A stretch of DNA of 64,000 bases, from positions 52,715,249 to 52,779,248 of the forward strand of contig OZ038423.1 in the NCBI GenBank assembly GCA_964036155.1. Direction: 5' to 3'. The translations under genes and the position numbers were made by a program. The stretch is from Diploscapter coronatus (taxonomy: Eukaryota; Nematoda; Chromadorea; Rhabditida; Rhabditidae). Shown here one piece after another: positions 44,801 through 55,069 of the stretch. Position 1 is the first letter of the stretch. Each line of letters starts with the position of its first letter. The notes under the pieces were generated by a model, which searched no databases, was not told the DNA's origin, and was given only the letters and a program-made list of their open reading frames with translations.

Positions 44801-47800
44801 TGCCAATCGATAGCCCTTGAAAAACTGAGCAACTTTTGTGAAGACACCACATGGTTATCTATTATGGTATGCGTGGTATGGAGGCTTGAATGGTTATACA
44901 CGCGAAAATGACAAAAAATGCATAGCTTTTCGAAAATCAAACCAAATTTAAACATCTTTTCGGAATATAGCAGTTGAAGGACAATACTTCATTTTTGCTT
45001 CCCAGAGTACCGTGCTATCACTTTATCATGTTACCATATGGGTCCATGATATACCACCCATACGGTACTCGAGTGGTACTATACCAAAATGGATATCATT
45101 CTACTTGAAATTGACTGGAGAATAATATTCGAGCCCATTCCTATCAATTTCAGCAAGTGGTTTCATTATATCATCATTGTAATTAGTTATAACCATCTAC
45201 TGAAAAAGACCAAAAATGGAGTAACTTCAAATGACCATATAAGGCGATAGACTAATCTTTTTTCAAGTAGTTTTCGGCATATTACTCAGTTCGATAAGGG
45301 CTTTCGTTTGGTATATAACATGATGGATATTGGTTACTAAATGGTGACTTGACCATATGGGTCGCTACCATTTGATACCATACCATGTTTGATATCGTTC
45401 GACTCCAAATTGAGTGGGAATAACTAATAGATGTCTCTAGCTTCAATTTGAGCTCGAATTTTGGTAGACTGCCTATGAAAATATTCTCGTATCATTTTTT
45501 TGAAAATTGACATTAAATTTTGGTTTTTGGGGTACCACTCCCATACCATAATAGATAATCATGAGGTGTCTTCACAAAAGTTGCTTAGTTTTTCAAGAGC
45601 TATCAATTGGTGTATAGTTTGAATTTTTCCGATCGATTTTGTAAAATTCGACCCTCGGGCCACGCCCATTTGATTACTTTTTTCTCAAAAGTGGCATACC
45701 TAACCTATCTATTTTATGACTGTTTTTAGGGTAATTTGATACGTAGAATTCGAATATATCATCAGATTTTTGGAACTCGCCTTAAACTTTTCAGGAAAAT
45801 CGATTTTATGCAAAAAATGGGGCATCAGCATACCGCCATTTTTGACATAAGGACCCCTTTCTGACCCAGCAGGTGGTTGTTGCTCGAAAATCTATATACC
45901 AGAAGGTGCGCAATTACATGGGCTACTCTATGCTTTTTAAATTTTTCGAAAATCTTTCATAGCAAAAAAGTTTTCTTTATACCCCCTGAGGGGTATCAAA
46001 TCGTGAAAATGCTCAACTTTGACCCCCACCTAGCCCCGCCCACTTTTGGGGGCGGAACCTGATTTCCCCAGTTTTGTGATTAGGGTCCATGGGTGTATCC
46101 ACCATATAAGTTTGGTTCGGATCCGAGACACTTTTGCAGTTGTCCGGCCTTTGTTCGGGTTACTCAAAGAACGCGTCTTAAAAAGCAGTCATTGGAAACA
46201 AAAAACTGGAAGCAAGTACTCTTAAAAGTAGACCAGAACGAAGCGCCATAATCACCTTCGATAAGCAATCCGGAGAAATGAATTTTTTACTCAAAAAGTT
46301 ATATCAGCAACTGCCCTCAGCTCTCGTGTTCGCGACGATTTTAAAAGATAAAATTGCGTTCATTTCACTGATCGGTTTTGGCTAATGTTTTCCTCGTCAA
46401 ATTATTTTTCTTCACACGACTTTACTATATCTGTATATTATATATAGTAGAAATGAAAATTGAGGAAATCCCCGACAAATGATAAAATCCGGTAAATCCA
46501 GCCTTATCCGGATAAGGATGATCCGTATGCCCGATCAGTCAATTGATGTAATTTTGGTGTCAAATGAAGTGCTCCTATTTGTCCAGAAACAAGACGAGTT
46601 GTCAGCCCGATTGGACAAGTTTAAGCACGCTTTTTAGCTAAGAATGTAAGAATAATTAGAAAAGGAGCAGAAAAAGGAAAGGAGGAAATAAATGGAAGAA
46701 TCGGCTTGATAGGGTAGGGTAAGGGATGGAGAGCAGGGGTGACAACTATCCCAAAATTGATTGAAATTACTTTACGTAAGATATCTAACCAGTTCCATCA
46801 ACTTCTGCCACTAGTTTACACCGAAACTTGTCAGTTTGACCAGAAAATTACCGCAAATTATGTACATATTTTGTAAAAACTATTTGCGTACCTTAGATAT
46901 GTTGTCCATTTTATTATAGAAAGAAGCACTGAGGACACGCTTACCGACTTGCGGGGCTGTGAAAGCGAGTGTGTTTTCGATCGTGTTTTGTGCAACGATA
47001 TTGTTGACTTGTGCTTCTGTCAAAAGTTGACCTTCTTGTCCGAGAGCTCTAAATGAGCATGATGTACTTTCGTTCTTTAGAGTCTTGTGCCTCGAAATAG
47101 TCGGTCGTCCTTCGAGAGTTGGCCAGTAGGCGAAAGGACCCGTCACCACATTTCCGAATGCATCTGTTTGACCGACGAATAGATCGGAGAAAACGATGGA
47201 GTCTCGCGGATCAGGCAAATACGAATCCATGACCGAGTCGAAGTATGGAATCGCAAGATATGGGTCGATCTTTAAACAATGATTAGTTTTACAGAGTGGA
47301 AAATAACTATTCCGACAAATTCTTCAAACTCGTATAAAACGAAACCCGAGAGCATTTCTGAAGGAAAATTTTTTCATAATTACGTCCACTTGTTGGTATT
47401 ATTTGTTATTCAGTAAGCAAAAACCCCCAAATGATCATTTTTATGACAATTAGTGCTCAAAATGGTGAATGTATTATTTTCAGTGCTAAATTATTTAAAT
47501 CGCTCTGAAAATGAAACTAGGATATTTATCTAAATAAAAGTGGCATTTTGGCATTTCGAGACCTATTCTGTTGGATACTGCAAGATAATAATGCTGGATA
47601 AATCCTATTTCAGGCTCGATACAGATTCTTAAAATATCTAAATCGATAGTTGAAGATAAAGATAAAATATTTCGTCAAGTTCGCTGCATTTTTTATGTAC
47701 AAGGTGTCTTCTGTTCAAAATAAAATTTTTAACATGATTTTAATTAGGATCCTATGGAAAATTAGTAGCAAAAAACTAACTGAATTCGTTAGTTCCGATT

Positions 47801-49215
47801 ATTTTAGTGTGCAAGTTTATCGCAGTAATTATGGGCCCACCCTTTAGCATTACCTTTTCAACCTTAAAAACACTTACCAATCTTAAAGCAATCTCGAAGC
47901 GCTTCAGAAACTCTCTATGCCAAGGCAAGAAACCAGGTCCTGAATGAGCTCCGCTGCCTACGCTGACCTGAAAGGATATTTATCATTTCCCAATTGATTG
48001 ATCTTATCGACTTCGAGATGTATTCTGCTGAGCCAGTCATAAACTCCATTCCGTTTGAGTGCATTCAGTGCATTGTGATATCTGTTTCTCTCGTCCTCTG
48101 TCATTAGTCGATATTCCTTTCTCCATGCCATACCCAGTGGATAGCCAGTCGATAGAATGCACTCATTCTCTTGGATTATACCCTGTAACACATAAGTCTG
48201 TCATTTTCTCAAATGCAATTAAATAAATTACTTGGAAGAAGGGACATAGACAGATCAAAGTCATGCATTCGTACGGGTCATTGGAGAAAAGGCCACGGAA
48301 TCTGGTCGCTGCTTGCTGCGGTGCAGGTCCAGGAATTTGTCGAGTTAGTCGTCGACGAGTCATTCGGTCCATTTCATGATACTAAATGGGAACTTGGAAA
48401 CCATAAGGCCTCAAGTCATGCGAAGTAGTATGGGAAAAGAAACTCGACCTTCCAATACCCTCCCCTAGCCATACACTATTTCGCAGTCGCTCAAGGGCCT
48501 AATACCTATAGTCAGGTTGAGTTTCTGGCGAAACATATTTCAGAGACTCAGAATATGCATTGTTTTTGTAAGAAATGGACTAAACTTCCACTCTCTGTAA
48601 TGTACTTAGTTGTTTCCAACAAGATCGATATTATTCGTATTTCATGAATTGATTAATTACACAGTGCGGACAGTTTGTAAATGACGGGAGGATAGAGAGA
48701 CGGATTAGACAATAACGAGTGATTCCTTGCAATTGACGGAACGACTTTTCGTCGAATGATGGAGTTTCTTTGATTTTTTTCTGATTGATGAATATGTTGT
48801 TTGGCGAAAAGTCGGACAATCATTTACAAGTTGCTCAGCGCCTTGCATTTTTTTTTAAGTTTATACGAGGCATCGGTATCGAAATTGTTCAGAACCAAGT
48901 TAACAGATTAGGCGTGTTTGTATGGAAACTATTTCTCTTTTCGTAATTTTCATGGATATAGGAACAAGATAGGGTAATAATTTTCTTGATAAATCCTACC
49001 ATCAAGCAGTTCTTCCTTATGTTTTCATTGGGAGCGTCAGAGCAATCTCGAGGTGGCTCACGATTAATACTGGTAGTGTTACTCCAAGCCTGGCTTCTGT
49101 TTGGGTCTATCGATAATTGCATCCCCACGTTGAGTATTGTGTTTACCAGTACGTGTTCTTGACCATTGCAATTCAGCACAAGAATTAAACTGAGCAGCAG
49201 AAATGTTAGTATCAT
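41855..49215 (-). CDS. Secreted nematode tyrosinase (type-3 copper oxidase)
   Basis: Oxidises phenols, likely in cuticle or eggshell cross-linking. Eleven exons close to 526 aa: 49215-49000, 48381-48232, 48182-48012, 47967-47878, 47269-46945, 43154-43051, 43007-42921, 42801-42711, 42565-42460, 42414-42303, 41983-41855. Signal peptide [18 protein letters not shown]. CuA ligands appear in RYHNALNAL and [14 protein letters not shown]; CuB ligands in [11 protein letters not shown] and [10 protein letters not shown], so all six His are kept. Diagnostic text includes [15 protein letters not shown] and a cysteine-rich tail ([12 protein letters not shown]). A 14-residue insertion ([14 protein letters not shown]) is not in the nematode homologues I remember. 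The last exon is tentative; reading through would end at 42282. The intron 46944-43155 holds a 2.86 kb foldback element. Confidence 0.9.
43325..46186. mobile_element. Foldback element, about 2.86 kb, in a tyrosinase intron
   Basis: Long terminal inverted repeats: left arm about 43325-43860, right arm about 45670-46186. Near-identical blocks include GTGTCTCGGATCCGAACC, ATATGGTGGATACACCC, GGGGCTAGGTGGGGGTCAAA and GGGGGTATAAAGAAAAC. A second inverted pair lies inside (44805-44890 with 45535-45612). No open reading frame with transposase features was found, so it is non-autonomous. GC-rich patches (GGTCCCGCCCCC) contrast with the AT-rich host intron. A related end fragment occurs at 53315-53400, showing a dispersed family. 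Confidence 0.85.
43722..44735 (+). repeat. Diverged tandem repeats inside the foldback element
   Basis: Five units start with AAAATCGATTTT at about 43725, 44078, 44251, 44427 and 44605. Each runs on through GAGTTCCAAA, TATTCGAATTCTACGTA and TAGGTTAGGTATG; later units are spaced about 175 bp. The block also begins a longer repeat that includes GAACATGG-CATGGAATGTAC at 43590 and 43955. The inverse of one unit forms the right arm. Confidence 0.8.
48660..48843. repeat. Inverted-repeat element in first tyrosinase intron
   Basis: The left end GGACAGTTTGTAAATGACGG pairs with the inverse of the right end GTCGGACAATCATTTACAAG. An inner pair AACGACTTTTCGTCGAATG / GGCGAAAAGTC is also visible. Similar terminal sequence (TGTAAATGACGG) to the element at 32077. 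Confidence 0.55.
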
Positions 49216-50242
49216 ATCTGCTAAAGTTTTTCATCACCACTTTTTCCAGTCAATAACTCTTCTATTACTGCTATAATAATCGATCGAGAACGTTTACGCA
49301 GCAAGATAGTCGTTTCAATGAGAAGAATCGAGTTGGTAAAGAATATTAGGGAATAGTGAAACATTCTCCATTTTTATTTGACTGAGTTAGTTGAGAAATT
49401 GAACTTGAAATTTAGATTCTTAAGAGTAATGCATCAACACACTAACTTCGAACAATTATGACATTTTGGAGTTTTGTCACGAATCCTCGAAATTTTAGTT
49501 ATTTTTTTAGTTTACGAATAGTTATTTAAAAATAATTTTAAATGGAAAGAGAAGTAACTATTTTTCATTTAGACGAAGATAAAATGGTTCAAAACAAAGA
49601 TAAGACATTCAGCATAACTTGGAAACATTGAGCAGATTATTTTTTGAAAAATTTATGAAATATACTAAATCAGAAGAATAATTTTATAGGCTAAAACATG
49701 CTGACTAGGACCTCTGCACGCTTTTAAAGAATTCAAGGAGTGTTACTCGAACTACATGAAAAGAATCAAAAGTACAAGTGAGTTGTATAGCGATGATGGC
49801 AGAAAACATACAAAATAATACAATCTATACGATAATAGAAATGGAAAAGATGAAAAGAAAAATGGAGAGAGCATCAAGATGGCAGAAGAAAAGACGAAAG
49901 ACAGGGTGATTTGTCATATATCATTACTTCGTGCCATTGTGCACCTCCAATTGTGTGCCCTGCCCCCTCTGCCCTTTGCCACTGTCATTTTTCATCTTCA
50001 TGTGCAGTTATGTTGTTATTGTTATTGTGTGTGCATGCGCGTGTTTACGTGTCAACATATCATCATGCCATCTCATACAATTCTGCTGCTTGAAAATGTT
50101 TTATCGCGATAGATATTTGATAGAAATGGGTACATTAGGCTAGCTTATGTAATACATATCATTTTTGGCAATTTAATGATTATGGAGGGCGTGCGTTGTC
50201 CAACAAAATCTTTGTTGGACAACACTAAGGACTCAGAGAGAT
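49216..50242. other. Intergenic, tyrosinase 5' side to inverted repeat
   Basis: About 1 kb, AT-rich. AG on the minus strand at 49219-49218 (TTTAGCAG) just before the tyrosinase ATG is a candidate trans-splice acceptor. A pyrimidine-rich run at 49925-50045 was not assigned. GGCGTGCGTTGTCCAACAAA / TTTGTTGGACAACAC at 50188-50226 is a small perfect hairpin. No gene supported. Confidence 0.4.
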
Positions 50243-50422
50243 CATAGTCCTATTTCCATGATTTGGAAAGGTAATCAAAATACATCTGAGTTTCATTACC
50301 TTTTGAGATGCACATTTTATCGCCTAGAGTCGATCGAATTTGATCTGGCACAGCTTCAGAAGGAGCAACCCTTTTTCCACATTTTATTTTCTAAATTAAA
50401 AACTATTTTATTTTTAAATCAA

Positions 50423-52063
50423 CTAACTTACTTTACGAAGCGTACTAATCCAATAATCAGTATGCAAGTAGAAAACGTAGGGAAATGTAACGCTGTACCT
50501 ACAATATAACGCTACAGATTTTGATTCAATATTATTTGAACTTACATAATATTAGAGAATTGCAACGCCATATGAGCTATATTTTTATACTTCTCATCCA
50601 ACGATTCAAAAGTCGGCAGAAACAAACAAACTCCTGCAGAAAAATTGAAGAACCCAGAGCTGAGGATCGTATGAATAAATAGCTAAACTATCCTGTTCTT
50701 TAATTTTATTGCAGATTTTCTATAATTCGTTAATTCAATTTACTACGAATATTTGCATGACTTGCCATTTCTAGTTGCTTTGCACATGGTTTAACGTGAT
50801 GTTTACATACGCAAATCCTAATTGAATTAACAATATGAGTAACCGTTCGTACCTGCTGCGTTCTAATATTTTCCGCAAGTTGATATCTTTCCGATAAAAT
50901 GTACTTTTTTGTTTTCGTAGAACTCGAAAAGCTTTTGCGAAAATAATGCATATTGATTCGCATCAAGACGAGATGCCCCTGTAATTCAACAATGATAGGA
51001 TTAAAATTTCACCTTAAGATTCATACCACAATAGACAAAATTGTGATAAAGAAACCAATGTATAGGTGAATCCGAGACGTCGAAGCTAAAATATTCAAAG
51101 TAAAAACTCGGTGATATCCCACACACTATAAACTCAGAAAAAGAAATTAAAAATTAAGTAACTTCAGATATGATCAACTGCATTTTAGCATCTAAAACTT
51201 TAGACAAATGTGATGAGTAGATTTTACACGCAGAGATTAGTATTTTTATCAATAAGCTTAAGAGAATTTCAATTATACAAGTATTCAATAATTTTAGGGA
51301 GACCAGCTTCAATATTTCGTAATATACACTATTTGAATAAAGAAAATTTGCGCCTACTCTTTCCTTATCTAAATTGTTCAATATTTGCCAATCATTTAGT
51401 AATTTAATTCAAAAATATGTTATAAGTACGTTAAAAATTTCAAACATACCATTTCTATAAGTGATTGTTGAAATGGCAGCTATCGGGTTGACAATTATCA
51501 TCAGAATGTAGAAGATTTGGCTCCTCTTTTTGCATTCATAATCTTTCAAGAAATACGTCGCACAAGCCCGCTCCAAAAAACAGCAGGGTAAGAATTCATA
51601 CACTAAGATTCACATTGAACAAATTCTCATGAATGTAATCGTTACTTATTGAAAGTGAATAAACCATACAGAACTCTGATATCTCGTATAACTGTGATGT
51701 CCAGTCTAAATGTATCGAAACATTCGAGGTAATTTCAAACTACTCACATTCTTCATACGGGTCTGCTTTGAGAACTAGATAAATGCTCAAAATTCGTGGA
51801 AATACGTATAACCAATAATCATAATATAGACATATAACAATTCTATTTAGATTTGGATGAAAGGGCGGCAAAGTGAACATTGCATATTGAAATAGTACCG
51901 ATAATACGAGTCTAAAATTTTAATATTAAAAAAAAATTAAAGTCCCATCTTATACATACCCAAGTAAATACAAACATAATTCGATCGTTAGTGACAATTT
52001 TACATTATCGATATACCCATGCTCATAGGCATGTGTTAGATTTAGCAGATTATGAAATACCAT
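50423..52063 (-). CDS. Sre-like nematode chemoreceptor (7TM GPCR), copy A
   Basis: Eight exons close to 292 aa: 52063-51960, 51911-51748, 51705-51646, 51602-51450, 51085-51027, 50978-50853, 50682-50546, 50498-50423. Helix 1 follows LSLTIELCLYLLG; the loop PPFHPNLNRIV fits the family FHxNL pattern. Helix 3 ends in the Sre signature CCFLERACATYFLKDYE. Loop 3 reads LSERYQLAENIR, also typical of Sre/Srab receptors, followed by helix 6 (GFFNFSAGVCLFLP) and helix 7 ending in TDYW. Probably a sensory-neuron receptor; ligand unknown. The ATG follows an AG directly (GCATAG), a possible trans-splice acceptor. The intron 51449-51086 is 364 bp against 41 bp in copy B and holds a spurious 75-codon open frame. 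Confidence 0.82.
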
Positions 52064-52926
52064 CTATGCAATAACTAATTTCCACAAGTTGAAAATAAAC
52101 ACTCAAGTGTCTGAACTAGTTAAATAAATATTGATTTAAAAATTAATATAGTTTAACAAAAAGCAACGGATAGGCCATAGATAAATGCGATAATTGACGA
52201 TAAGTTCACTTAGCAACGAACAAATTGCACAATGAATCGAAAACAAATGCATTTCTCTAAAATTTTAATCCATATATACTATATAATTTATAGAAATGCA
52301 CGTTCTGTTTAGATACTAAAATGATAAAATAGTATATGAAGCGACATTACTTCTGCAAGACTGATGCAGTTCATGAACGCTATAATGCAGTATCGCTAAA
52401 ATCATAAGATGACCATTATTTTTGGAAATGTTATTATAAACTTTTCTAAACTTATGCAGGATCATAGTTTGTAGAATTTCGCTTAAATTCAACATTTGTT
52501 GCTCATGTGATAAAAATCGTAAATTTTTCTAGCGCTTTCCCACAGTGAAAGCAAGTACTTTTTTCATAAATAGATATGCAAAATGAATTAATTCACAGAA
52601 TAAAAGACAAATTCTTACAATTTGATCAATCACGAAAACAATAACATTAATTCGAAAAATAGGCTTTGAATTTCTAAGATCATAATGCCGAGTAAAATAC
52701 TGCTGAATTGTGTTTCTATTTCAATTCAATTGTATGCGAGATAAAATTTTCTGAGTCTGCCTTCTATAAATTAATCACTATTACAGAACAAAAACCTTGC
52801 AAATACATTATTGTACCAGTCTAATTTTAGGATTTGTTGACAAAATTTTACGAATCGTTAGATTAGAAAAAATATTTTCGAAAGAAGAGAACCCTAAAAT
52901 TAGTAGATTTTGTGTAAATATATGCC

Positions 52927-53245
52927 TAGAGAGCGCAAACGGATCTCTAAATTGCAGCCTAACATGGTTAGAGTTGTTATTAAATTATCCTCAGGGATAT
53001 AACTAAGGTTTTTGCAAATAAAAACTTTTAAAAAGAAGTACCCAAACCTAGAAAATATAGGAAACTGAACCTTGAAATGAACACGTTTTTGCAATACAAA
53101 AACCCCGCGGATGTAAAAATAGCGAGCTGGTTTTGGGCACAGAAGTTTTATGGGATTTATCGTTGATCTAGATTAGGCCTTTTATACTTTCGCAGTCTGA
53201 ACATGATTTGCTTCCTATTTTGGGGTCCTGGAACTACCATTTTTT
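52927..53245. mobile_element. TAGAGAGCGCAA MITE, truncated, at inner end of left arm
   Basis: Starts TAGAGAGCGCAAAC at 52927 and matches the inverse of 56433-56795 with very high identity until about 53243, where sequence continues as TATGACGGAATC instead of the rest of the element. The second terminal repeat is therefore missing. The inverted-repeat boundary falls within this element. Confidence 0.75.
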
Positions 53246-53804
53246 ATGACGGAATCTTTTTAAGACTCGAGCAAAGGACTGCATTTGGACAAATGTCCTT
53301 CTACCAGAATATGACCCATATGGGTGGATACACCCATAAGCCCTAATCACAAAAATTAGGTTTTTAGGCCCCGTCTCCGAAAGTGGGTATTTTCGAGAGG
53401 TGTGTTAGCATAAGTTGACCAATTTCCAATATGCTATCAATTATTTATTGCTTTTCTTGAATTTATTCAACCGAATTTAAAACAAATAAAATTTTCTGGT
53501 AATGACATTGTCGCAAACAATGGAGAGTAAATGACAGGATCAGGGCTGTCTGAAGTTCGAGAAAATCGAACTTGAACTTAACTTGAACTGAACTTCCAGA
53601 CAGTTCGAAATTCAGTTCAGTTCAGTTCGTACAACTCTGATTAAAAGGAATATTTATTTCAATTGCAATTACCCTCATCACTTTTGGATGTCTTCGAGAG
53701 TTGTCTGTATCATTTTTATTGAAATTTTTAATAATAGTTAAATAAAGATAATATTTATAAAATATAACGCGCCATACAAAAGAGTTACATGATATTAAAC
53801 TGGA
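53246..53804. other. Spacer, proximal part
   Basis: Includes a foldback-related fragment at 53315-53400 (own entry) and a simple run of GAACTTGAACT / CAGTTCAGTTC type repeats at 53562-53630 that can fold on itself. No gene supported before the F-box/kelch stop codon. Confidence 0.45.
53315..53400. mobile_element. Solo end fragment of the foldback family
   Basis: ATATGGGTGGATACACCCAT then AAGCCCTAATCACAAAAAT match the terminal part of the 43325-46186 element (GGTGGATACACCCATGGGCC and CCTAATCACAAAAAT). The GC-rich follow-on GGCCCCGTCTCCGAAAGTGG is a diverged version of that element's GGTCCCGCCCCCAAAAGTGG. Confidence 0.65.
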
Positions 53805-55069
53805 TTATTCAAACTTTAATTCTCCGACTTCACGCCATTCATTTGTTTGTGGATCGTACTCCTCGATTGAGTTACAGAAATTTTTCCATGAAAATTTTTG
53901 AAATCTAAGTTAACGAATATATCGTATAAAGATATGCAACATCTCAGCTCACCCTCCGATTGCATACAATTTTTCGTTTGCGACAATAAGCGAATGAAGA
54001 CATCTTGCATAATTCATATCAGCGATTGGAGAAATTCGACTGCCAACTGGAGCTGAGGGATCGAAACACAGACAGGATTCTAATGCCCAATCATCACCAC
54101 TAAATATATAATGATACATTATTTATCATACAAAATTAACGACTTCTGTCCTCCAGTTATGTAAATTCTTCCATTCAGCGATGCAACTCCGAAAAGATCG
54201 CGTATTTCTGGAATCTTTCCAATTTCAACCCATTCCCGCTCATCGTCTGATAATCGATATATTTTTCGACTACCCCATCCCCATCCATCAATAACTGAAT
54301 ATCCATGATTACAATAATGAATATGTTATAATGTGACCGTATAAAATTTCATCGCATATTATTGCTTGAGCATATTTCATTGGAAGAGGAAATGCTGGTC
54401 CTGTTTGCCATTTTCCATCTATTAAAACCTGAATAAATTATTTCATGGACTTTCATTCGATCTTCTTACATCAACTCGATTCGTGTCTTGATAAGTTCTA
54501 GGAGCCCTTCCACCCAAATAATACAGCTTGTCCTTTAAATAGGCAGCAGGTGCAAATTCACGCCATTCAGGAGGATTTGGACCTGTAAAATTCTTTGAAT
54601 CGGTCATTCATGTATTTGTTGAGCAGACCTCTTGAAATTTGTCGAGTATTCAAGTCATATGTTTCAGATGACCCTTCATAATAGTTAATTGCAAGCATCT
54701 TAAACTTAAGAAATTATTCAAAATAACGAACATAAAGAGTTTACTTTATTCTGTGTAGTTGCTACTTCATATAGATGATAATGATTCGTAAATTTCGCAA
54801 TCTGCTCAACAGAGTTAGTATACGAATCAAACAGACAAATTCTTCCTTCACAAATTTTGTCCTTTAGATAAAGTACTAAAAATTAATTTTAGAGAATATA
54901 ACAATATTTTCCTACGATAGAATAAAATTTTCTTCTCGAGCGCTTTCGGCAGATATTTCTTGATTATTTGCATCATTCGCTTGTTAGTCCGGGCCAATTG
55001 TTTCAGCTCTTTGGATTCGGGATATTCGCAGATCAGCAATATAATTTCGACTGGTAAATTGGCCAACAT
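53805..55069 (-). CDS. F-box and kelch-repeat protein
   Basis: Eight exons close to 318 aa: 55069-54916, 54875-54745, 54698-54629, 54582-54470, 54428-54338, 54294-54144, 54099-53953, 53904-53805. Residues 1-40 form an F-box (MLANLPVEIILLICEYP, then KQLARTNKRM). The rest is a kelch propeller: LYYLGGRAPRTYQ, GVASLNGRIYITGGQ, LIVANEKLYAIGG and IEEYDPQTNEWREV are blade signatures with their Gly-Gly and Tyr/Trp residues. F-box/kelch proteins are substrate adaptors of SKP1-CUL1 ubiquitin ligases. An acceptor (GTTTAG) sits 16 bp before the ATG on this strand. The gene lies in the spacer of the long inverted repeat. Substrate unknown; a plain kelch protein is possible if the F-box call is wrong. Confidence 0.83.

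Larger units (their letters stand above)
50243..53245. repeat. Long inverted repeat, left arm
   Basis: The inverse of this arm matches 56478-59190. The match begins at TCCTATTTCCATGATTTGG near 50250 and ends near CTGGAACTACCATTTTT at 53243. Similarity is very high over about 50243-50980 and 52780-53245, and clearly lower (about 70-85% by eye) between. Each arm carries one complete receptor gene. Spacer is about 3.2 kb. Confidence 0.9.

Noticed and set aside
43325..46186. CRISPR-like array in the regularly spaced repeats
   Set aside because: Units are 130-180 bp, diverged and part of a foldback element in a eukaryotic intron.
49879..50143. Overlapping Cys-rich open frames in three reading frames
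   Set aside because: All three frames are open over one pyrimidine-rich stretch, a sign of base composition and not of coding.
50188..50226. Perfect small hairpin as a transcription terminator
   Set aside because: Rho-independent termination does not apply in a eukaryotic nuclear genome; kept only as a local hairpin near the inverted-repeat edge.
51154..51381. 75-codon open frame as a receptor exon
   Set aside because: Lies in an intron; the eight-exon model closes without it, and receptor copy B has no counterpart in its 41-bp intron.
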